Below are positions 1 through 8,633 of a DNA stretch of 32,854 nucleotides, piece after piece; positions within the stretch are counted from its first letter, which is position 1; each line of letters opens with the position of its first letter. The position numbers were made by a program, and so were the translations under genes. The DNA lies in NCBI GenBank assembly GCA_964526325.1, contig CAZGKM010000015.1, positions 1 to 32,854 of the forward strand, given 5' to 3'. This DNA comes from JACPHD01 sp964526325. Lineage in GTDB: Bacteria; Patescibacteriota; Patescibacteriia; Patescibacteriales; GWC2-42-12. The notes below the pieces were generated by a model, which worked only from the letters and a program-made list of their open reading frames with translations, was not told where the DNA came from and did not search any database.

Positions 1-208
1 CTAATGAGCCGGTTATTGAAGCGGACAAAATAAGAATTAAGAGCATTATAACGCCAATCATAGGGTTATCGTCTTGGCCGAAAATATTTTTAGAATTGCT
101 CATGAATAAAACTACTAAGGACACATAAGCCAGTACGCCCAAAGAATGCGCCGCACCGTAAAAAAATAATTTTTTGTTCTCCGGGTTGTTTGATTTAAAA
201 ATATTCAT
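1..208 (-). CDS. Membrane protein, N-terminal fragment (cut by window edge)
   Basis: An open frame starts with ATG at 208 and reads without a stop to the left edge, giving 69 visible residues. It shows two hydrophobic stretches, about residues 15-36 and 50-69, separated by a short polar loop with a QDDN motif. The end of the protein lies outside the window. It starts 9 nt after the stop of the MazG-like gene on the same strand, so it is probably the last visible member of that transcription unit. I do not recognise the family; it could be any small multi-pass membrane protein. Confidence 0.6.
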   Translation of the reverse strand, partial: MNIFKSNNPENKKLFFYGAAHSLGVLAYVSLVVLFMSNSKNIFGQDDNPMIGVIMLLILILSASITGSL

Positions 209-217
209 ACTTTTTTG

Positions 218-550
218 TTAATTATCAACGCTTTCTAAAAAAATCTTTTTTTCAAAACCGCCTCGTTTAATTTTACGCTCATTTTTTAACTTCATAATTT
301 CTTCTTTATCAAGGCCGTAATTATCAATAATAGCATCAATAATTTCATAAATATCGCCGATTTCTTTCATTAAATCTTTCTTGTCAGTCATAGCTCCGGC
401 CGCCTCTTTAGCTTCTTCTTCTAATTTTTTAAGCAATTCTTTTAAATATTCTTCCTGCTCTAAAATTCTGATTATCGGCTCGGCTTTATCTTTTTTTATA
501 ATTTCCGGAATATTGTCGCGCACTAATTTGTTATATATTATCTTCCCCAT
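218..550 (-). CDS. MazG-like nucleoside triphosphate pyrophosphohydrolase
   Basis: 110 residues. The N-terminus YNKLVRDNIPEII is the signature of a small all-alpha NTP pyrophosphatase family (COG4997-like, MazG superfamily), thought to hydrolyse non-canonical nucleotides. The acidic helices EEEAKEAA (about 44-51) and KEIGDIYEIIDAI (about 62-74) match the EExxE and ExxD metal-binding pattern expected for MazG-type enzymes. The length is normal for the family. The start overlaps the end of the O-antigen ligase-like gene by 20 nt, so the two are probably co-transcribed. The family call is strong; the exact substrate is unknown. Confidence 0.85.
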   Translation of the reverse strand: MGKIIYNKLVRDNIPEIIKKDKAEPIIRILEQEEYLKELLKKLEEEAKEAAGAMTDKKDLMKEIGDIYEIIDAIIDNYGLDKEEIMKLKNERKIKRGGFEKKIFLESVDN

Positions 551-2156
551 ATTTATTTTCTAAATTTATCATGCTAATTATGGCGACGAACAACAAAAAC
601 ATAACGGCTAGATCATTTTTAAAATACGGAACATCCACGAGACCATGGACAACCACGACGACCATAGCACCAATTAATCCAATCACAATATATTTGTCTG
701 TCATTGCGAGCGACTGTTTTTTTCTGTCATTCCGGGCTCCCGCCCGCCTCGCAAGCAAGGCGTTGCGGGCGCGGTGACCCGGAATCCAGGTTCCCGCATC
801 GTTCATGTTTCTGGATTGCGGGTCGGAGCCCGCAATGACAAAATTAATATTATTTCCTCGCAATGACAAAGTATGAAGACCCATCCAAAAGTATTTTCCA
901 ATTATCCAAATAAATAACAATAACCCGGCTATTCCCAGTTCCGACCAAAAATTCAAAAAAATATTATGCGGGTACAAATAAATTTCCAACGGCTGCCAAT
1001 GGGCGGTGCGATAAGCTTCGTTAAATACCAGTTTACGCTGGGCGTCAGGATCGCTAAAATCTTTAAAAAATATACCTTCGGTATGGTACGGCTCTACCGC
1101 TGACTGGAAATTAGCCAAACCGGCGCCGGTTAAAAGACGGCCGTCCTTAAGCATTTTTATGGTATCCGCCCAGCCGGCTTTCCTAATCTGGCCGGATAAA
1201 TTAGTTAGAGTAATATTACTAATCGTTAAATCTCTGGCCGGCCGATAAGCTGCTATGCCGGCCGTAGCTATAATTATCAGCGCAATCGTCACCCATCTAA
1301 TTTTTTTATTCGCCAATACCCCGAATATAATAAAACCGGCCGCCGCGCCGAGCAAGGCGCCTTTTGATTTAGCGAAATAAATGGCTAAAATAGATAAAAT
1401 AATCGTTAAAAAAATAAAAATTATCATCATTATGTCATTGAGATGGACAATCTCTTTCTTGTCATTCCCGCGTAGGCGGGAATCCAGATTTTTTCTTGCC
1501 GGACCTTGAATAACAGAAAATAGCCACCCCGTCATAACCAAAACAATCGGCCCTAAATACAGTCCAACCGCGTTAGGATAGCCGAAAAACGACACTACCC
1601 GCCGCGTTTCCGAAGCCGCCCAAAGAGGATTAGCGATTAACTGTCCGGTTATTTTTTGATAAACCGCCAAAGCGCTAACGGCTAAGGCGCTAACGGCCAA
1701 CGCCCATAAAATTTTATTTCTGCCTTTTTCACCTTTCAAAATATTTAACACTACGATAAAGAGCATCACCGGTTCAAAAAAATAGGCTTTAAAAATTCCG
1801 AATGCGCTTATGCTAAAGCCGGAAACGGCCACAGCCGTAAAAGCAACCAATAACAATAAAACAATCTCCCAATCAAACGGATACCGATTATTAATTTTCA
1901 ATTTGCAATTTTCAATTTTCAATAAATGTCCGATTTTCAATTTTAAATTTTCAATTATATATCTATAACTTTTAAAAAGCCAAACTAAAAATACCAGCCA
2001 GATCATTACTTCTAGTATTGTTAACGGCAGACCGAAAACGCTAAACCTGATTAAATATGCGGGCATGGCCGCAATTAAAAACATAACCGCCAGGTCAAGG
2101 CGGCGCCAAGCAAATAATAAAAATAAAATTGTAAATAGAAAAATTAAATAAAGCAT
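531..2156 (-). CDS. O-antigen ligase/polymerase-like membrane protein
   Basis: 541 residues with about ten hydrophobic segments. The Wzy_C-type region includes GRLLTGAGLANFQ (about 339-351) and the motif PHNIFLNFWSELGIAG (about 396-411), typical of O-antigen ligases (WaaL) and polymerases (Wzy), which move lipid-linked glycans at the outer face of the cytoplasmic membrane. Three stretches do not look like normal protein. Residues 71-91 (rich in NLKLKI-type sequence), 219-235 (RLRGNDKK) and 431-488 coincide with dispersed DNA repeats inserted in frame into loops. The reading frame stays open, so the gene may still work. Whether it is a ligase or a polymerase cannot be decided here. Confidence 0.85.
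   Translation of the reverse strand: MLYLIFLFTILFLLFAWRRLDLAVMFLIAAMPAYLIRFSVFGLPLTILEVMIWLVFLVWLFKSYRYIIENLKLKIGHLLKIENCKLKINNRYPFDWEIVLLLLVAFTAVAVSGFSISAFGIFKAYFFEPVMLFIVVLNILKGEKGRNKILWALAVSALAVSALAVYQKITGQLIANPLWAASETRRVVSFFGYPNAVGLYLGPIVLVMTGWLFSVIQGPARKNLDSRLRGNDKKEIVHLNDIMMIIFIFLTIILSILAIYFAKSKGALLGAAAGFIIFGVLANKKIRWVTIALIIIATAGIAAYRPARDLTISNITLTNLSGQIRKAGWADTIKMLKDGRLLTGAGLANFQSAVEPYHTEGIFFKDFSDPDAQRKLVFNEAYRTAHWQPLEIYLYPHNIFLNFWSELGIAGLLLFIWIIGKYFWMGLHTLSLRGNNINFVIAGSDPQSRNMNDAGTWIPGHRARNALLARRAGARNDRKKQSLAMTDKYIVIGLIGAMVVVVVHGLVDVPYFKNDLAVMFLLFVAIISMINLENKYGEDNI
699..868. repeat. Composite palindromic repeat inside the O-antigen ligase gene
   Basis: A 170-bp segment bounded by a perfect 12-bp inverted repeat, TGTCATTGCGAG at 699-710 and CTCGCAATGACA at 857-868. 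Inside are two further imperfect palindromes, one built on TCATTCCGGGCTCCCGCC with GGTGACCCGGAATCC and one on ATTGCGGG with CCCGCAAT. A related copy lies at 10438-10480. It has the look of a small non-autonomous palindromic element. It stays open in the host frame. Confidence 0.75.
1462..1488. repeat. Small palindrome ATTCCCGC-GTAG-GCGGGAAT within a CDS
   Basis: Perfect 8-bp arms at 1464-1471 and 1476-1483 around a 4-nt loop, followed by CCAGA. The core resembles short palindromes dispersed in many bacterial genomes (dRS3-like ATTCCC...GGGAAT). It encodes the odd RLRGNDKK stretch of the O-antigen ligase-like protein. Confidence 0.7.
1891..1955. repeat. AT-rich TTTTCAATTT tandem-type repeat within a CDS
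   Basis: Several overlapping copies of TTTTCAATTT or close variants. The same sequence type appears between nrnA-like and clpP (9601-9750). Here it is translated in frame as a lysine/isoleucine-rich loop of the O-antigen ligase-like protein. Confidence 0.55.
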
Positions 2157-2178
2157 ATTCTTTTGTTATTTCAATTTA

Positions 2179-2250
2179 TCCCCCCTTGCAAAGGGGGATT
2201 TAGGGGATTTAAACCTCCCCTGCCCCTCCTTTATAAGGAGGGCTTTAAAT
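2179..2250. repeat. Intergenic G/C-run palindromic repeat
   Basis: Two adjacent hairpins fill the gap between the EamA and O-antigen ligase-like genes: CCCCCTT-GC-AAAGGGGG and CCTCC-TTTATAA-GGAGG. Related C-run/G-run repeats occur at 10979-11014 and 15614-15646. It could act as a weak transcript end or processing site for the minus-strand transcript, but no clear T-run follows. Confidence 0.55.
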
Positions 2251-2267
2251 TCGCAATAACAATCAAA

Positions 2268-3233
2268 TTACATTATAAATAAATACAGTCCCAGACAAAC
2301 CATGATAGTTCCGATTAATTTCTGAAGCAGCACGCCACCGCCCAACTGCTCATTTAACATTTTCGGAAATTTATTGGAAATTAATACGATTATGACAAAT
2401 AAAAACAGATATTGAACGCCCTGCAAGGCGTTAACGATCGCCACATTGCCTAAGCTGATGGCCCAATTAATCATTATGAAAGCGGCCGCGGCCAAAAGCC
2501 TGATTATTAAAAAGAAAAATAAATTTTTAGGAGTTTTTGCACCTTTCTGCTGTTCAAAAATTATATATCGCCAATCGGGAACAAACAGCATTAAAATTAC
2601 GCCGACGAAAGACCCTAGGCGCGACCAGACGAAACTGCCGATAAACGGCTGACTCATATAAATATATTTCATTAAAACATAATAGGCGGCGAAAAAAACC
2701 GCGGCTGCCACCGAATTGATAAGCAAGCGGCTGGTCGGTTGTGCGCTGGCCGGCACTTCGCCGAAAATATCGCCGACAACTTCCCTGAATCTGGTTGTTA
2801 CTTTTTGATAGACATAGACTTTAGTATGTTTAATGGAAATTAAAACGCCGCCGCAAATTAAAATAAAAAAAGCCAATAGCTGCTGCTCCGATAAAGTTTC
2901 ACCCAAAAAAACAAAAGACAAAATAAAACTGAAAATCGGCACCAAAGCGCCAACGATCGGTACAACGCGCGAAGCTTCGCTTTGATGCAAGGCTTTATAC
3001 CAAAAAACCAAAGTTACCAAAAACAAAAAACCGGCCAGTAAATCAAGGGTCATTTCCTGCGAATTAGGCATCCAGGGCCAGAAAAATAATAAGCAGACAT
3101 TAAATATGCTCCAGATTCCCACATAAAAAGTATAAGCGATTGATGAATGAATTTTTTTGGATAATAAAAATTTATCCGCTATATAAACACCGGCATTAAT
3201 AAAATACGCACCCATGGCCACGAAAATCCACAT
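2268..3233 (-). CDS. EamA-family (drug/metabolite transporter) permease
   Basis: 321 residues with about ten hydrophobic helices in two similar halves, as in EamA/DMT transporters. The first half ends with the family pattern PIVGALVPIFSFILSFVFLG followed by ETLSEQQLLAFFILICGGVLIS (about 92-134). The second half has the matching ANALQGVQYLFLF-like helix and a GTIMVCLGLYLF tail. A polar linker of about 35 residues (about 140-173) joins the halves. It is an inner-membrane permease of unknown substrate. It starts ATG at 3233 without an obvious SD, 33 nt after the stop of guaB on the same strand. Confidence 0.8.
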   Translation of the reverse strand: MWIFVAMGAYFINAGVYIADKFLLSKKIHSSIAYTFYVGIWSIFNVCLLFFWPWMPNSQEMTLDLLAGFLFLVTLVFWYKALHQSEASRVVPIVGALVPIFSFILSFVFLGETLSEQQLLAFFILICGGVLISIKHTKVYVYQKVTTRFREVVGDIFGEVPASAQPTSRLLINSVAAAVFFAAYYVLMKYIYMSQPFIGSFVWSRLGSFVGVILMLFVPDWRYIIFEQQKGAKTPKNLFFFLIIRLLAAAAFIMINWAISLGNVAIVNALQGVQYLFLFVIIVLISNKFPKMLNEQLGGGVLLQKLIGTIMVCLGLYLFIM

Positions 3234-3266
3234 AAATTAATTAATAATTTAAAATGTATTTTTATA

Positions 3267-4796
3267 TTAAGCTCTGCCGAAATAATTCGGCGCTTCTTTT
3301 TCCATAGTTATGCCATGCGGATGCGATTCGCTCAAACCGGCCGAAGAAATATAATAAAAATCCGCTTTGGCTTGAAGTTCATTTATATCTGCCGCGCCCG
3401 TATAGCCCAAGCCGCTGCGCAATCCGCCTAAAATTTGAAAAATAATTTTTGCTACCTCGCCTTTATACGGCACTACGGCTTCAACTCCCTCGGGCACTAG
3501 CTTGTCTTTGCTGGTTTCTTTTTGGCTGTATCTTTCTCTTGACGACCGGCTGGCTTGCATGGCGGCGAGCGATCCCATGCCGCGATATTGCTTAACCGGC
3601 ATGCCGTTTCTTATAAAAACTTCGCCCGGCGTTTCGGCCGTGCCGGCAAACATTTTTCCGAGCATTACCGAGTCGGCGCCGGCGGCTAAGGCTACCGTAA
3701 TATCGCCGGAATATTCAATACCGCCGTCGGCGCAAACCGTTACGCCCGAACCTCTTAAGGCGCGCGCGCAATTATACACGGCCGTAACCTGGGGACAGCC
3801 AATACCCGCAACCACGCGTGTAGTGCAGATTGATCCGGGTCCTTGGCCGACTTTAATGCCGTCGGCGCCGGCCTTAGCCAGTCTGACGGCTGATTCGGCT
3901 TCCGAAACATTGCCAACCGCAATATCAATTTTAGAATATTTTTTCTTAAGCTGCTTTAAAGTTTCTAAGACCGCGCGAGAATCGCCATGCGCCGTATCAA
4001 TAACCAAAACATCAACGCCGCGTTCGCTTAATAATTCGGCCCTGGCCAAAGCGTCTTGCCCGACGCCGATAGCCGCGCCAACCCTTAAATTGCCGTTGGC
4101 ATCAATATTGTAAAAAGGCGAACCGCCGGTAATAATGCGCTTAACATCGGAGTAAACATACATGCCGGTTAATTTTCTTTGCTTATCGATTAAGGGCAGA
4201 ATTTTTTTCTTGGTTTTTTGCATTATGACAAAAGATTGCTTTAAGGAAATACCGCTCTCGGCCGTAACTAAATTTTTCGCCTTAGTCATAATTTGCCCGA
4301 CTTTTAAATTATGGTTAGAGCAAAATTCTATATCGTTGCCGGAAATAAGCCCGGTCAAACGGCCGCGGGCGTCAATAACCGGAAAACTGCGGAAAGGATA
4401 ATTTTTTTCTTCTATCATCTTTAAAATTTCCCTGATAGTTTGATTGGTCTCTAAACAAATAGGCTTTTCAATTAAGCCGTTTAAATAAAACTTTACCCGC
4501 GAAACTTCTTTAGCCTGATCTTTGGGTTTTAGCGCGCGATGAATTATGCCTAAGCCGCCGCTCATAGCTAGAGCGATAGCCATGGCATGCTCGGTTATCA
4601 TATCCATAGGCGAACTTACGAGCGGACAATTCAAAGGAACTCGGCGAGAAAATTTACCGGCGATACTAACGTCGTTTGGCGCTATTTCCGAATGGGAAGT
4701 TTTTAACCGTACGTCGCCATAAGACAAGGCTAAGCCTAAGGCCTCGATTTTTTCAAAAAATTTATCTTTTTTAAATACTAAATTTTGCTTTACCAT
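3267..4796 (-). CDS. guaB: IMP dehydrogenase
   Basis: 509 residues, the usual length. It catalyses NAD-dependent oxidation of IMP to XMP, the committed step of GMP synthesis. The TIM barrel opens with SSPMDMITEH (about 61-70), closer to the SSPMDTVTE form than to the more common bacterial SAAMDTVTE. A CBS pair occupies about 110-222. The catalytic loop GSICTTR puts the nucleophile at Cys324, DGGI is at 357-360, and the flap YRGMGS at 404-409 is followed by SRERY (about 419-423). The C-terminus keeps GLRSGLGYTGA. The stop of this gene lies 33 nt before the EamA gene, and it starts 9 nt after the GH1 stop, so all three may share a transcript. Confidence 0.97.
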   Translation of the reverse strand: MVKQNLVFKKDKFFEKIEALGLALSYGDVRLKTSHSEIAPNDVSIAGKFSRRVPLNCPLVSSPMDMITEHAMAIALAMSGGLGIIHRALKPKDQAKEVSRVKFYLNGLIEKPICLETNQTIREILKMIEEKNYPFRSFPVIDARGRLTGLISGNDIEFCSNHNLKVGQIMTKAKNLVTAESGISLKQSFVIMQKTKKKILPLIDKQRKLTGMYVYSDVKRIITGGSPFYNIDANGNLRVGAAIGVGQDALARAELLSERGVDVLVIDTAHGDSRAVLETLKQLKKKYSKIDIAVGNVSEAESAVRLAKAGADGIKVGQGPGSICTTRVVAGIGCPQVTAVYNCARALRGSGVTVCADGGIEYSGDITVALAAGADSVMLGKMFAGTAETPGEVFIRNGMPVKQYRGMGSLAAMQASRSSRERYSQKETSKDKLVPEGVEAVVPYKGEVAKIIFQILGGLRSGLGYTGAADINELQAKADFYYISSAGLSESHPHGITMEKEAPNYFGRA

Positions 4797-4805
4797 ATAT
4801 TTATT

Positions 4806-6068
4806 TTAATCTACCCTAACCTCGTTATTTTTGCAAATCTCGGCATAAACTTTAACACTTGGCCGCGCCACGCGCTTAAAAGTCTTCCGGTCAACAGCGT
4901 ATAGGCCGAATTTCGGCCAATAGCCTTCCGCCCATTCAAAATTATCCAAAAGCGACCAATAAAAATAACCGCGCACATCAACCCCTTCGCCAATGGCTTT
5001 ATGGACATAAAATAAATGGTCTTTTATAAAGCTCGGCCTTAATTCATCATCAGCATCGGCAATGCCGTTTTCTAAAATATAAATCGGTTTTTTATATTTT
5101 TTGTAATTTTTTAAAACAATGTATATTCCTTCGGGATATATTTCCCAGCCTCGTTCAGTAATTTTTTCATTCAAATTTTTCATGAAAGGCGGATGCCAAA
5201 TTAAACGGTTATGATGATACCAATTTATTCCCAGATAATCAAAATAGCCCTTTACTCTATTTATATACCAATCATTGCGTAAATAATTGGCAATCTTTAT
5301 CATTAATATCTCAATCGGATTATATTTATTCGCCGCGGTATAAGCGCCGGTAGTCATGGTGAGACTAACTTGGGCTTGAGGATATTTATTATGAATAATT
5401 TTATAGCAATTTTTATGGACAGCGACAAAATTGTTAAAAACTTTAAATAAAGCCGGACTGAATTTTTTATTTGGCAAAAATTTGCCGTCGAGATAGCCGT
5501 GGCCTATTATCATGAGCGGTTCATTTAAAGTCACCCAAAAATCAACCAAATCGCCAAGCTCATGAACGATAAGCTTCGCATATCTGTTAAAATACTCTCT
5601 AATTTTTTTATTTTCCCAGCCGCCCGCCTTAAGCAGCCAAGCCGGGTTAGTCCAATGCCAAAGAGTTAAAACAACTTTGAAATTATTTTCTTTGAGTGTT
5701 TTTAAAATTAAGCGGTAATGTTCAATCGCTTTGATGTCAAACTTTCCGTCTTCAGGCTCAATCCGCGCCCATTCAATCCCCAGGCGATAAGCTTGGCAGT
5801 TCAGCTCTTTCAGGCATTCTATGTCTTGATTAAATAATTCATACGATTTGCAAGCTTGACCGCAGATGTAATTATCACGGTTAAACATTTCCGGGAATTT
5901 TTCCTGTTGCCAAGGCTGCCAATAAGCTCCGGCCTGCTTGGCTAACCGATCGGCATTTTTTTCTTCCCACCGGCTCCAATCATTAATAATCCCGCCTTCA
6001 ATCTGATAAGCTGAAGTTGAAGCTCCCCAAAGAAAACCGGCTGGAAATTTTAGTACTTTGCTTGGCAT
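4806..6068 (-). CDS. Glycoside hydrolase family 1 beta-glucosidase
   Basis: 420 residues, slightly short for GH1 (often 440-480). It opens with FPAGFLWGASTSAYQIEGG (about 8-26). The acid/base is Glu183 in TLNEP, the nucleophile is Glu333 in ILENG, and the aglycone loop WSLLDNFEWAEGY is at about 371-383. The substrate-site histidine motif reads HWTNP (138-142) rather than the common HFTLP. No signal peptide is seen, so it is cytoplasmic and probably hydrolyses beta-linked oligosaccharides or glycosides taken up from outside. The ATG lies only about 9 nt downstream of an extended -10 element, so the mRNA may be nearly leaderless. The family is certain; the sugar specificity is not. Confidence 0.93.
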   Translation of the reverse strand: MPSKVLKFPAGFLWGASTSAYQIEGGIINDWSRWEEKNADRLAKQAGAYWQPWQQEKFPEMFNRDNYICGQACKSYELFNQDIECLKELNCQAYRLGIEWARIEPEDGKFDIKAIEHYRLILKTLKENNFKVVLTLWHWTNPAWLLKAGGWENKKIREYFNRYAKLIVHELGDLVDFWVTLNEPLMIIGHGYLDGKFLPNKKFSPALFKVFNNFVAVHKNCYKIIHNKYPQAQVSLTMTTGAYTAANKYNPIEILMIKIANYLRNDWYINRVKGYFDYLGINWYHHNRLIWHPPFMKNLNEKITERGWEIYPEGIYIVLKNYKKYKKPIYILENGIADADDELRPSFIKDHLFYVHKAIGEGVDVRGYFYWSLLDNFEWAEGYWPKFGLYAVDRKTFKRVARPSVKVYAEICKNNEVRVD

Positions 6069-6076
6069 ATAATTAC

Positions 6077-6085
6077 ATTATAGCA
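6077..6085 (-). promoter_or_regulatory. Extended -10 promoter for the GH1 gene
   Basis: On the minus strand TGCTATAAT is a full extended -10 with a consensus TATAAT. No good -35 is present at 17-18 nt. The expected start of transcription falls about at the ATG (6068), which suggests a leaderless or nearly leaderless message for the GH1-guaB-EamA group. Confidence 0.55.
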
Positions 6086-6145
6086 TTTAATTCTTAATTT
6101 TGGGCACCGCTTCATACTTTATTTTTAATACATTACACTTTTTTG

Positions 6146-6174
6146 TTGACTTTAGGCTAATTTTATTGTACTAT
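6146..6174 (+). promoter_or_regulatory. Sigma-70-type promoter for infB
   Basis: TTGACT (6146-6151), a 17-nt spacer and TACTAT (6169-6174). The first 12 bases, TTGACTTTAGGC, are identical to the -35 region in front of clpP (9754-9765). Confidence 0.7.
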
Positions 6175-6189
6175 TACAAAATAATTTTA

Positions 6190-6231
6190 CCCCGTTAAAT
6201 CCCCACGGGACGCCAAGCGTATTTAACGGGG
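6190..6231. repeat. CCCCGTTAAAT palindrome in the infB leader
   Basis: Perfect 11-bp arms CCCCGTTAAAT (6190-6200) and ATTTAACGGGG (6221-6231), with a small inner CCC/GGG stem. It lies between the infB promoter and the ATG, 15 nt before the start codon. Close relatives are at 9630-9681, 21212-21247 and 25863-25920, so it is a dispersed family. In the RNA it would form a strong hairpin beside the translation start. Confidence 0.8.
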
Positions 6232-6246
6232 TTAATAAAATTTTTC

Positions 6247-8208
6247 ATGAACATTACTGAATTAGCCAGAATTTTAAGAGTTCCTACCCAGGAGCTGCGT
6301 GATAAGCTGCCGCTTATTGGTTTTGATATTGGCCAAAAAGCCATTAAAGTGGACGGTAAAATCGCCCAGCGGATTATTAACGAATGGCCGATTTTAATCA
6401 AGCAGCTGGCAGCCAAAGAACAGGCGTCTAAAAAAGAAGAGGCCGTTAATACCATTTTAACCACCCAAACAAAAGAAACAAAAATACCCGCTTTTATTTC
6501 GGTTAGGGATTTTTCCAGCCTAACAGGCACTCCGGTAAATAAAATTTTATCCGAATTGATGAAAAACGGCATTTTCAGCTCGCTTAACGAAAAAATTGAT
6601 TTTGATACCGCGGCTATTATCGGCCAAGACTTAGGGCTAAATATAGTGCCGGCCGAGGAAAGCGAAGTAAAAAATGAAAATGACGCCGGAACATTAGAGC
6701 AAGTTTTAAGCCAAGAAAAACAAGCCGATCTGATATCCAGAGCGCCGATTGTCGTAGTTATGGGGCATGTTGATCACGGCAAAACAAAATTACTGGACGC
6801 CATCAGGCAAACCGACGTAGTGGCGGGCGAAGCCGGCGGCATTACCCAACATATCGGCGCCTACCAGATAATCCACCAAAACAAGGCTATCACTTTCATA
6901 GATACTCCGGGGCATGAAGCTTTTACGGCCATGAGAAACCGCGGCGCGCGCATCGCCGACATCGCCATTTTGGTCGTGGCCGCCGACGACGGCGTTAAGC
7001 CGCAAACGGTTGAAGCTTTCCGTATTATTGAAACCGCGAAAATACCGTTCGTTGTAGCCATCAATAAAATCGATAAGCCGGAAGCAAATATTGATATGGT
7101 TAAGCGTGAATTAGGCGAACAGCTTAATATCGTTCCCGAAGATTGGGGAGGCAAAACCATTTGCCTGCCGATTTCAGCCAAAAACAACCTTGGTATTAGC
7201 GAACTTTTAGACATGCTGCTCTTAACCGCGGAAATGGAAGAAAAAAATATTAAAGCCAATCCTAAAGCGACCGCTTCAGGCACGATTATTGAATCCCATA
7301 TTGACCGCGGCCAAGGTCCGGTCGCTACGGTTTTAATCCAAAACGGCTGCCTGCAAGTCGGCGACCCGATGACTTTTAACGGGATGTTTTATGGCAAAGT
7401 CAGAGCTTTAGAAGATTATACGGGAAAAAATATAAAAGAAGCGCTGCCTTCTATGCCGGCAAAAATAATCGGTTTAAAAATGGCTCCAGCCATCGGCGAT
7501 ATTATGCAGATTGGCCAAGGCGAAAAAATTAAGGCCAGAAAAACCTTCTCTCTTAGCAATGAAAACAATAAAACCGAAGAAAAAAAAGCGACTGATAACG
7601 TTAAAAATATTAACCTGATTATTAAAAGCGATGTTTTGGGTTCGGGCGAAGCCATTGAAGGATCGCTGGCTAAAATCGACCAGGAAGAGGTAAAAATTAA
7701 TATCATAAGTAAAGGCTTAGGCAATATTACCGAAGGCGACGTTGCTCGAGCCCAAGACAACAAGGCTAGAATTTTAGGCTTTAACGTTAAAGTTACTCCT
7801 TTAGCGCAAGAATTAGCCAGGGAAAAAAATGTTGAAATTAAAGGCTATAAAATAATTTATGAATTAATTAATGACCTTAAGGCCGAAGCGGAAAGTTTAA
7901 TTGAGTCGAAAATGATTAGAGTTGATTTGGGCAGAATGAAAGTTCTGGCAATTTTCAGAACCGAAAAATCAAGCCAAATCGTCGGCGGACGGATTATAGA
8001 CGGAAAAGTTGAAGCTAATTCCTCGATTGAAGTTACACGCGATAAAATAATCTTAGCCGAGGGAAAATTGGCTAAACTGCAAATCGCCAAACAAGACGTT
8101 AACATCGTTGACGTTAATCAGGAATGCGGTATAAATTTTGAGGGGAAACCGATAATTAAAGAAGGCGACATACTGCAATTTTATAAAATGGAAAAAGAAA
8201 AAAAATAG
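6247..8208 (+). CDS. infB: Translation initiation factor IF-2
   Basis: 653 residues. IF-2 is the GTPase that brings initiator tRNA to the small ribosomal subunit and promotes subunit joining. A short N-terminal IF2_N-like region (NITELARILRVPTQELRDKL, 2-21) and a second helical region (about 80-135) come first. The GTPase domain follows, with GHVDHGKT at 173-180, DTPGH at 219-223 and NKID at about 275-278. Domains II to IV run to the end, including the SDVLGSGEAIEGSL region. The N-terminal extension is much shorter than in E. coli. rbfA follows 7 nt downstream, a common infB-rbfA pairing. The leader carries a palindrome rather than a clear SD. Confidence 0.97.
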   Translation: MNITELARILRVPTQELRDKLPLIGFDIGQKAIKVDGKIAQRIINEWPILIKQLAAKEQASKKEEAVNTILTTQTKETKIPAFISVRDFSSLTGTPVNKILSELMKNGIFSSLNEKIDFDTAAIIGQDLGLNIVPAEESEVKNENDAGTLEQVLSQEKQADLISRAPIVVVMGHVDHGKTKLLDAIRQTDVVAGEAGGITQHIGAYQIIHQNKAITFIDTPGHEAFTAMRNRGARIADIAILVVAADDGVKPQTVEAFRIIETAKIPFVVAINKIDKPEANIDMVKRELGEQLNIVPEDWGGKTICLPISAKNNLGISELLDMLLLTAEMEEKNIKANPKATASGTIIESHIDRGQGPVATVLIQNGCLQVGDPMTFNGMFYGKVRALEDYTGKNIKEALPSMPAKIIGLKMAPAIGDIMQIGQGEKIKARKTFSLSNENNKTEEKKATDNVKNINLIIKSDVLGSGEAIEGSLAKIDQEEVKINIISKGLGNITEGDVARAQDNKARILGFNVKVTPLAQELAREKNVEIKGYKIIYELINDLKAEAESLIESKMIRVDLGRMKVLAIFRTEKSSQIVGGRIIDGKVEANSSIEVTRDKIILAEGKLAKLQIAKQDVNIVDVNQECGINFEGKPIIKEGDILQFYKMEKEKK

Positions 8209-8215
8209 TATATTT

Positions 8216-8557
8216 ATGCCCAGGAGAATAGAGCAACTCAATGAACAACTAAAAAAAGAATTGGCCAACCTGATAATAAAAGAGGTGGCCCTAAACAACG
8301 GCCTGATAACCGTTTGTTTTGTTAATTGCTCAACCGATTTAAAACACGCTAAAATAGCCATTTCTGTTTTACCGGATAAATTCGGCCCGTCGGTTTTAAA
8401 AAAAATGGGGAAGCTTTCCGGTCTTTTTAGCCGAGAATTAAAAAATAAACTAAAAATAAGGCAAATCCCGAGATTCCATTGGCTGCTTGATACGACCGAA
8501 AGACGAGCAGCCGAAATTGAAGAAGTTATTAAAAAGATAAAAGAAGAAGAACTTTAA
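8216..8557 (+). CDS. rbfA: Ribosome-binding factor A
   Basis: 113 residues, a normal length. RbfA is a KH-like protein that binds the 30S subunit during late 16S rRNA maturation. The start MPRRIEQLNEQLKKELANLI, the central strand HAKIAISVLP (about 43-52) and the end RFHWLLDTTERRAAEIEEVI (near 83-102; family pattern PxLxFxxDxSxxxxxxIxxLI) match the family, although the aspartate-serine signature reads DTTE. It begins 7 nt after infB, so translation is probably coupled. Confidence 0.9.
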   Translation: MPRRIEQLNEQLKKELANLIIKEVALNNGLITVCFVNCSTDLKHAKIAISVLPDKFGPSVLKKMGKLSGLFSRELKNKLKIRQIPRFHWLLDTTERRAAEIEEVIKKIKEEEL

Positions 8558-8558
8558 A

Positions 8559-8630
8559 AATGACAAATTAATTAATTTTTGACATTTGGATTTAAAATTT
8601 TATTTGTCATTCGTCATTGGAAATTTGTCA
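8559..8630. repeat. AT-rich TGACAAAT/ATTTGTCA repeat
   Basis: ATGACAAAT near 8560 is repeated inverted as ATTTGTCAT near 8601 and again near 8622. The sequence can be read through in frame from a TTG at 8586, which would add a 16-residue extension to the next gene. That extension is repeat-derived and probably not translated. Confidence 0.5.
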
Positions 8631-8633
8631 TTT

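Noticed and set aside
3502..4401. Plus-strand open frames opposite guaB
   Set aside because: Shadow of a well conserved gene on the minus strand.
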